This document shows, one piece after another, positions 6,536 through 10,748 of a stretch of DNA of 10,748 nucleotides. The number at the start of each line of letters is the position of its first letter. The first letter of the stretch is position 1. The notes below the pieces were generated by a model. That model ran no database searches. It saw nothing but the letters and a program-made list of their open reading frames with translations, and was not told where the DNA came from. The DNA is from an uncultured Moraxella sp. (GTDB taxonomy: Bacteria; Pseudomonadota; Gammaproteobacteria; Pseudomonadales; Moraxellaceae), in NCBI GenBank assembly GCA_927911235.1, contig CAKMOY010000160.1:1-10748 (forward strand), read 5' to 3'. The position numbers and the translations under genes are program-made.

Positions 6536-7423
6536 ATGACAAACACCCCTAACGAATTGGCGAATACTTGGCTTAACCGCCCATTACCAACGGTGAAACC
6601 AAAAGCCAAACAAGTGCTATCAGCGATCGAAACCGAGCCATCAACCAAATGCCCAAACTGCCACGCCATCAGCACAAATACGGTGATTCAGTTTAACAGC
6701 CATATTTGTCCGCATTGCGAAGAGCATTTGACGATGACGGCTCGCAGACGTTTAAACTGGTTTTTTGACCACATTGACAGCGAATTGGGGCTTGAATTTA
6801 CCACAGGCAATCCGCTACAGTTTAGCGACAGCAAGCCATACCCAAACCGTATGGCAGAAGCCCAAGAAAAAACAGGCGAATCCGAAGCCTTGCTTGTGAT
6901 GAAAGGCAAGTTAAAAGATTTGGACGTGGTGGCGTGTGCGTTTGATTTTGCCTTTATGGGCGGTTCAATGGGGTCTGTCGTGGGCGACCGTTTTGTATTG
7001 GCAGGGGAAACTGCGTTAAAAGAGCGAAAACCGCTTGTTTGCTTTGCTGCCAGTGGCGGGGCAAGAATGCAAGAAGGCTTGCTGTCGCTTATGCAAATGG
7101 CTCGCACATCGGCGGTGATTGAACGCCTAAAACAAGCTGGCGTGCCGTATTTGGTGGTTTTAACCAATCCTGTGTACGGTGGCGTAACCGCAAGCCTTGC
7201 CATGCTTGGCGATATTCATCTTGCCGAGCCAAAGGCGATGATTGGCTTTGCGGGCAAGCGTGTGATTGAGCAAACGGTGCGTGAAGTCTTGGACGAGCCG
7301 TTTCAACGTGCCGAATTTTTAGCGGAGCATGGCGTGGTTGACCAAGTGGTTCATCGTTTGCAGTTAAAAGATACGATTTATCGGTTATTGGATAAACTCA
7401 GTTTTTATAGAAAAACGGCTTAG
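6536..7423 (+). CDS. accD: Acetyl-CoA carboxylase carboxyltransferase beta subunit
   Basis: AccD, with AccA, transfers the carboxyl group from carboxybiotin on AccB to acetyl-CoA, forming malonyl-CoA for fatty acid synthesis. It has 295 residues, normal for the family. The N-terminal zinc ribbon uses Cys39, Cys42, Cys58 and Cys61 (KCPNC and ICPHC). The crotonase-like core shows MGGSMGSVVG (141-150), SGGARMQEG (173-181), GGVTASLAMLGD (215-226) and IGFAGKRVIEQT (236-247), which build the CoA site and oxyanion holes. The start is supported by AAGGAA at 6525-6530. The N-terminal 35 residues, before the ribbon, differ from E. coli AccD and are Pro/Lys-rich. The 126-base gap from trpA contains AT-rich sequence and a small GTAC-AACC-GTAC repeat (6468-6479) but no convincing promoter. 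Transcription ends at the strong terminator that follows. Confidence 0.97.
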   Translation: MTNTPNELANTWLNRPLPTVKPKAKQVLSAIETEPSTKCPNCHAISTNTVIQFNSHICPHCEEHLTMTARRRLNWFFDHIDSELGLEFTTGNPLQFSDSKPYPNRMAEAQEKTGESEALLVMKGKLKDLDVVACAFDFAFMGGSMGSVVGDRFVLAGETALKERKPLVCFAASGGARMQEGLLSLMQMARTSAVIERLKQAGVPYLVVLTNPVYGGVTASLAMLGDIHLAEPKAMIGFAGKRVIEQTVREVLDEPFQRAEFLAEHGVVDQVVHRLQLKDTIYRLLDKLSFYRKTA

Positions 7424-7451
7424 GCAACGAAACAACAAAAACGAAACGATC

Positions 7452-7490
7452 AAAAAAAGACTTACCGTTTTTGCCAAGTCTTTTTTTTGT
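7452..7490 (+). terminator. Strong rho-independent terminator after accD
   Basis: AAAAAAAGACTT (7452-7463) pairs perfectly with AAGTCTTTTTTT (7476-7487), giving a 12-bp stem with a 12-base loop and a long T tract. The A tract on the left would let it work in both directions. It closes the trp/accD region. Confidence 0.85.
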
Positions 7491-7516
7491 TTTTTTTGGG
7501 TTTGGTTTTTTTGTTT

Positions 7517-7535
7517 GGGGCTGTACTAGATTAGC
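7517..7535 (+). repeat. Solitary IS-end-like sequence
   Basis: GGGGCTGTACTAGATTAGC resembles, from memory, terminal inverted repeats of IS1016/IS1595-type elements. No matching inverted copy is found between here and metZ, nor elsewhere in the window, so this would be a remnant or solo end. It follows a long T/G-rich run (7481-7520). The identity was not verified by search. Confidence 0.4.
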
Positions 7536-7540
7536 TATCA

Positions 7541-7549
7541 TGTTATACT
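7541..7549 (+). promoter_or_regulatory. Extended -10 promoter candidate for metZ
   Basis: TGTTATACT gives an extended -10 (TGnTATACT) about 105 bases before the metZ ATG and right after the accD terminator, so metZ must be transcribed from this region. The -35 position (CTGTAC at 7521-7526) lies inside the IS-end-like sequence and is poor. Confidence 0.45.
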
Positions 7550-7584
7550 AAAAATATGAAGCTAACACATTGTAAGTTAAATTA

Positions 7585-7632
7585 TACATTATGAATGTAA
7601 AACAAATTTGTTGCTAAATAAAGCAATTTTTT
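7585..7632 (+). promoter_or_regulatory. metZ leader with operator-like palindrome and overlapping hairpins
   Basis: TACATT and AATGTA (7585-7599, 3-base spacer) form a perfect inverted repeat. AACAAATTTGTT (7601-7612) is a 12-bp perfect palindrome. TTGCT (7611-7615) can pair with AGCAA (7622-7626) and is followed by a T run, like a weak terminator. The second and third structures share bases and exclude each other. The leader is about 100 bases and does not look like a SAM or other known riboswitch. Confidence 0.35.
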
Positions 7633-7654
7633 AACTTTGTTGATAGGAAAAATC

Positions 7655-8905
7655 ATGACAAACCCAATTTTAGACCCCAACTGGCAACAAGACGCATTAG
7701 ACCCAAGTTTGGACTTTTTTGAACAAACCCTTGCCGTGCGTGGTGGCTATCATCGCACGGACGAAGGCGAGCATTCAGAAGCCATTTTTACCACAAGTTC
7801 CTACGTTTACACATCGGCAAAAGACGCAGCTGACCATTTTAACGGCAACAAAAAAGGCAACGTCTATTCACGCCACACCAACCCAACCGTGCGAGCATTT
7901 GAACGCCGTCTTGCCTTACTTGAAGGCGGTGAACGCTGTGTTGCAACCGCCAGTGGCATGGGGGCGATTTTGACCATGTGTTTGGCGTATTTAAAGGCAG
8001 GCGACCACTTGCTGTGTGCCAAGCAATTATTCGGCTCATCGGTGGCGTTGTTTGACACCTATTTTAAACCACTTGGCATAGAAATCACGTATGTGGACTG
8101 CTTTGACAATGATGCTTGGCAAAATGCCGTGCAGTCAAACACCAAAGTTTTATATTGCGAAAGCCCAAGCAATCCACTTGCCCAAATTGCCGATTTGTCT
8201 TATTTGTCAAAATTGGCTCATGATAATGGGGCGTTGCTGATTGTGGATAACTGTTTTGCCACGCCAGCCATTCAAAAACCGCTTGAGCTTGGGGCGGACG
8301 TGGTCATTCATTCGGCAAGTAAATATATTGATGGGCAAGGGCGAGTGCTTGGCGGAGCTTTGATTGGCAGTGATGAGCGGATGGAAAAGGCGTTTACCGT
8401 CATTCGCACAGGGGGGATTAGTCTGTCGCCATTTAATGCGTGGGTGTTGTTAAAAGGGCTGGAAACTTTATCCATTCGTATGAAAGCTCACTGCGAAAAT
8501 GCCAATCAAATTGCCGAATTTTTAAGCAATCACCCCAATGTGGAAAAAGTGCATTTTTCGGGTTTACCAAGCCACCCATCGCATGAAGTGGCAACACGTC
8601 AGCACAGTCATTTAAATGTGAATGGTGGGGCGTTTGGGGCAATCATTGGTTTTGAAGTCAAAGGCGGTCAGCCGTCTGCGTGGCACGTTATTGACAATAC
8701 CAAAGTGATTAGCATTACCAATAATTTGGGCGATGCCAAAAGCACGATTACGCACCCTGCCACGACCACGCATTTTCGCATGACGCCAGAGGCAAGAATT
8801 GAGGCAGGCGTGAATGATGGCTTAATCCGTCTGTCAGTGGGGCTTGAAGATGTGAATGATATTATCAATGATTTAAAACGTGGGTTGGATAGTTTAACTA
8901 TTTAA
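7655..8905 (+). CDS. metZ: O-succinylhomoserine sulfhydrylase
   Basis: A PLP enzyme of the Cys/Met metabolism (MetB/MetC/MetY) fold. MetZ converts O-succinylhomoserine and sulfide directly to homocysteine, by-passing cystathionine. The 416 residues include LAVRGGYHRT near the start, the PLP-phosphate contact YSRHTNPTV (71-79), ATASGMGAI (97-105), CESPSNPL (168-175), Asp198 in IVDNCFATP and the PLP lysine Lys223 in HSASKYIDGQGR. The C-terminal RLSVGLEDVNDII is typical. The motif SASKYIDGQGR and overall length point to MetZ rather than MetB (cystathionine gamma-synthase) or the longer MetY, but substrate choice is an inference. The ATG at 7655 follows AGGA by six bases; a TTG at 7637 in the same frame lacks such a site. 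gspE starts 17 bases after the stop, so both may be cotranscribed. Confidence 0.93.
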   Translation: MTNPILDPNWQQDALDPSLDFFEQTLAVRGGYHRTDEGEHSEAIFTTSSYVYTSAKDAADHFNGNKKGNVYSRHTNPTVRAFERRLALLEGGERCVATASGMGAILTMCLAYLKAGDHLLCAKQLFGSSVALFDTYFKPLGIEITYVDCFDNDAWQNAVQSNTKVLYCESPSNPLAQIADLSYLSKLAHDNGALLIVDNCFATPAIQKPLELGADVVIHSASKYIDGQGRVLGGALIGSDERMEKAFTVIRTGGISLSPFNAWVLLKGLETLSIRMKAHCENANQIAEFLSNHPNVEKVHFSGLPSHPSHEVATRQHSHLNVNGGAFGAIIGFEVKGGQPSAWHVIDNTKVISITNNLGDAKSTITHPATTTHFRMTPEARIEAGVNDGLIRLSVGLEDVNDIINDLKRGLDSLTI

Positions 8906-8922
8906 AAAATTAAGGAAAAAAT

Positions 8923-10420
8923 ATGTTAAACCCTATCGCTTTACCTTACAGCTTTGCCAAACGCCATCAAGTTTTATTGCAATACCATGATTTAGAGTCA
9001 CCGCCAAATCTGATTATTACCGAAAACACGTCAACCACAGCGATTAACGAAGCCAACCGTTTTGCCGTTAGCCAAAATATCGCCTTACCGCTTGCGTTAA
9101 ATTTGGTCGCAATTGATGATTTTGACAAACTTTTATCCAGCATTTATGCGGGCAATACAGGCGAAAGTCAGCATATCGCACAAGGGCTAGAAGACCACCC
9201 AGATTTGGCAAGCCTTGCCGACAGCGTGCCTGAAACCGAAGACTTGATGGAGCAAGAAGATGACGCACCGATTATCCGTCTGATTAATGCCTTGTTGTCC
9301 GAAGCCATTCGCCTAAATGCGTCCGATATTCATATTGAAACCTTTGAAAAACGCCTATCAGTGCGTTTTCGTGTGGACGGCGTGTTAAAAGAAATCGTCA
9401 GTCCTAAGCGTGAATTGTCGCCGTTGCTCGTTTCTCGTATCAAGGTGATGGCAAAAATGGACATCGCCGAAAAACGTGTTCCGCAGGACGGTCGTATCTC
9501 GCTACGCCTTGCAGGGCGTGAAGTGGACGTGCGTGTATCTACTTTGCCGTCCAATTTTGGCGAACGTGTGGTAATGCGTTTGCTTGACAAACAAGCAGGG
9601 CGACTGAATATGACGTATTTGGGCTTGAGTGATAACGATTATGACACGCTCAAATATTTAATTCACCGTCCGCACGGCATTATTTTGGTAACGGGTCCGA
9701 CAGGTTCTGGTAAAACAACCACGCTTTATGCGGCTTTAACTGATTTAAACGACAACACTCGCAATATTTTGACAGCGGAAGACCCGATTGAATTTCAACT
9801 TGACGGCATTGGGCAAACTCAAGTGAATAACAAAGTGGATATGACTTTTGCTCGTAGCCTAAAAGCCATGCTCCGCCAAGACCCAGACGTGGTCATGGTG
9901 GGCGAAATCCGTGATTTGGAAACGGCTGAAATTGCGGTACAAGCGTCATTAACAGGGCATTTGGTGTTATCAACTTTGCACACCAATACAGCGATTGGGG
10001 CGGTTACTCGCCTTGCCGATATGGGTGTTTGAGCCGTTTTTGTTGTCGTCAAGTTTGATTGGTGTGGTTGCTCAACGTTTGGTAAGAACGCTGTGTTCAT
10101 GCCATTCTTGGGTGGAAACGGACGAATTTTCGGCAAGTATTTTTAAAGAAATCGGTATAGAGAATGTAGAAAAACTACCAAAACCTGTCGGCTGCGAAAA
10201 GTGTAATCATTCGGGTTTTAAAGGACGAACGGCAATTTATGAAGTTGTGCCTGTTGATGATAAGTTACGCCAATTAATTCATGCACAAGTTGCCGAATTT
10301 GAGTTAGAAAAATATGTTCGTAGCAAATCTGGCTCAATCCGTGCGGACGGCTTAAAAAAAGTGTTGTTAGGTAAAACCACGCTTGAAGAAGTGTTAAGGG
10401 TAACCAAAGAAAGCGATTGA
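8923..10420 (+). pseudogene. gspE: Type II secretion system ATPase GspE, single-base frameshift
   Basis: GspE is the cytoplasmic hexameric ATPase that drives pseudopilus assembly in type II secretion. Residues 5-20 (IALPYSFAKRHQVLLQ) are typical of the GspE N-terminus. Then follow SDIHIE (134-139), Walker A GPTGSGKT (258-265), Asp box ILTAEDPIEFQL (282-293), Walker B VVMVGEIRD (323-331) and His box TGHLVLSTLHTN (344-355). At 10028-10030 an extra T makes GTT-TGA, stopping the protein at 369. Removing it gives ADMGVEPFLLSSSLIGVVAQ and a normal 498-residue protein ending TTLEEVLRVTKESD. The zinc motif, normally CxxC...CxxC, reads CSC (391-393)...CEKC (424-427), one residue short. AAGGAA precedes the ATG. 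I prefer GspE over PilB because of the N-terminus, the Cys motif and the C-terminus. No gspF follows; an IS does. Confidence 0.9.
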
Positions 10421-10519
10421 AATGAATAGTATAATTTAACTTCATTTAAATAACAGAAAACCACGGAAAATACTTGTAAAAATTTCCGGTCTAATAGACA
10501 AAATTCATGCTGACACCCC

Positions 10520-10550
10520 ACTCAAAGCCTGATACCATATAGCTTTGAGT
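10520..10550 (+). repeat. Hairpin just upstream of the right-hand transposase
   Basis: ACTCAAAGC (10520-10528) and GCTTTGAGT (10542-10550) are perfect 9-bp inverted arms with a 13-base loop. They end one base before the AGGA ribosome site and ten bases before the start codon. This may be part of the IS terminal structure or a shield against read-through translation. The left IS boundary is probably between 10421 and 10520 but cannot be fixed. A weaker repeat, CGGAAA/TTTCCG (10464-10469, 10483-10488), lies in the same gap and has no T tract. Confidence 0.5.
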
Positions 10551-10559
10551 AGGATTTTT

Positions 10560-10748
10560 ATGAAAAACAAAAAGTATCGTCCTGTTTGTAGGTCTACAAA
10601 CACCAAGAAAAACGGTAAAAAAGACCATAAAACAGCAATATTACTGCAAAGACTGTAATCGACAATTTATTGCTAAAACACGCCTAAACAACCAAGAACT
10701 TTGGCAAGAATACAGTGATGGCAAACAAACCCTAAAGCAACTTGCTAT
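10560..10748 (+). pseudogene. Zinc-ribbon (IS256-variant-like) transposase, N-terminal part, frameshifted
   Basis: The ATG at 10560 follows AGGA by five bases and reads MKNKKYRPVCRSTNTKKNGKK, then goes out of frame and stops at 10658. In the -1 frame the sequence continues TIKQQYYCKDCNRQFIAK, then NNQELWQEYSDGKQTLKQLA to the window edge. Removing one A from the six-A run at 10617-10622 joins them. The result matches the N-terminal zinc ribbon plus helix-turn-helix layout of the transposases annotated as IS256-family, variant Zn-binding type. The expected first ligand pair CPVC reads RPVC (Cys7 replaced by Arg, one base change TGT to CGT), so the ribbon is damaged even after frame repair. The catalytic domain lies beyond the window. 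A programmed frameshift on the A6 run is possible but unlikely inside a zinc ribbon. Confidence 0.7.

Noticed and set aside
6688..7203. 171-codon minus-strand open frame inside accD
   Set aside because: It is the antisense shadow of a clear accD gene; the Ser/Pro/Lys-rich translation looks like reverse reading of a real gene.
10464..10488. CGGAAA/TTTCCG as a gspE terminator
   Set aside because: The stem is only six bases and there is no T tract after it.
10617..10623. Programmed -1 frameshift at the AAAAAAG run in the transposase
   Set aside because: The heptamer is not in the canonical X-XXY-YYZ phase, and the shift would fall within the zinc ribbon; five other genes here show the same +1 error. 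Kept only as a minor alternative.

Overview
The window looks like chromosomal DNA from a gammaproteobacterium of the Moraxellaceae, most likely Moraxella. This rests on moderate-to-low GC, many lysine-rich proteins, trp genes next to accD, a MetZ-type sulfhydrylase and IS types that I associate with that group; the genus is an inference. Both edges lie inside insertion sequences: the C-terminus of an IS5-like transposase at 1-210 and the N-terminus of a zinc-ribbon transposase at 10560-10748. The piece may therefore be a contig broken at repeats.

Left part (1-1340): the IS end abuts a minus-strand VapBC-type toxin-antitoxin pair. The toxin gene is broken by a frameshift and by loss of its 3' end at the IS junction. 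A small plus-strand DUF2892-like protein with a Cys/His-rich tail follows, closed by a good rho-independent terminator.

Central part (1378-7490), all on the plus strand: trpF, a frameshifted small membrane protein, ydfG (SDR oxidoreductase) behind a palindromic operator candidate, trpB (frameshifted), an AT-rich zinc-finger protein of unknown function, trpA and accD, ending in a strong terminator. TrpF, TrpB and TrpA carry the last steps of tryptophan synthesis (PRAI isomerase and the two tryptophan synthase subunits). AccD is the carboxyltransferase beta subunit of acetyl-CoA carboxylase. The AT-rich gene sits between trpB and trpA, whose products form one complex, and looks like a later arrival.

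Right part (7500-10748): metZ (O-succinylhomoserine sulfhydrylase, direct sulfhydrylation route to homocysteine) with its own leader, followed after 17 nt by gspE (type II secretion ATPase, frameshifted), then the left end of a second, degenerate IS.

The most striking property is that six reading frames are each broken by exactly one extra base: vapC, the trpF-adjacent membrane gene, trpB, the zinc-finger gene's 5' end, gspE and the right-hand transposase. In each case removing one base restores a convincing protein. That one-sided pattern suggests sequencing or assembly error more than six independent mutations, although a mutator history cannot be excluded from sequence alone. I found no CRISPR array, tRNA, rRNA or convincing new multi-gene system. 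The best candidates for something undescribed are the zinc-finger protein between trpB and trpA and the Cys/His-tailed DUF2892 protein.
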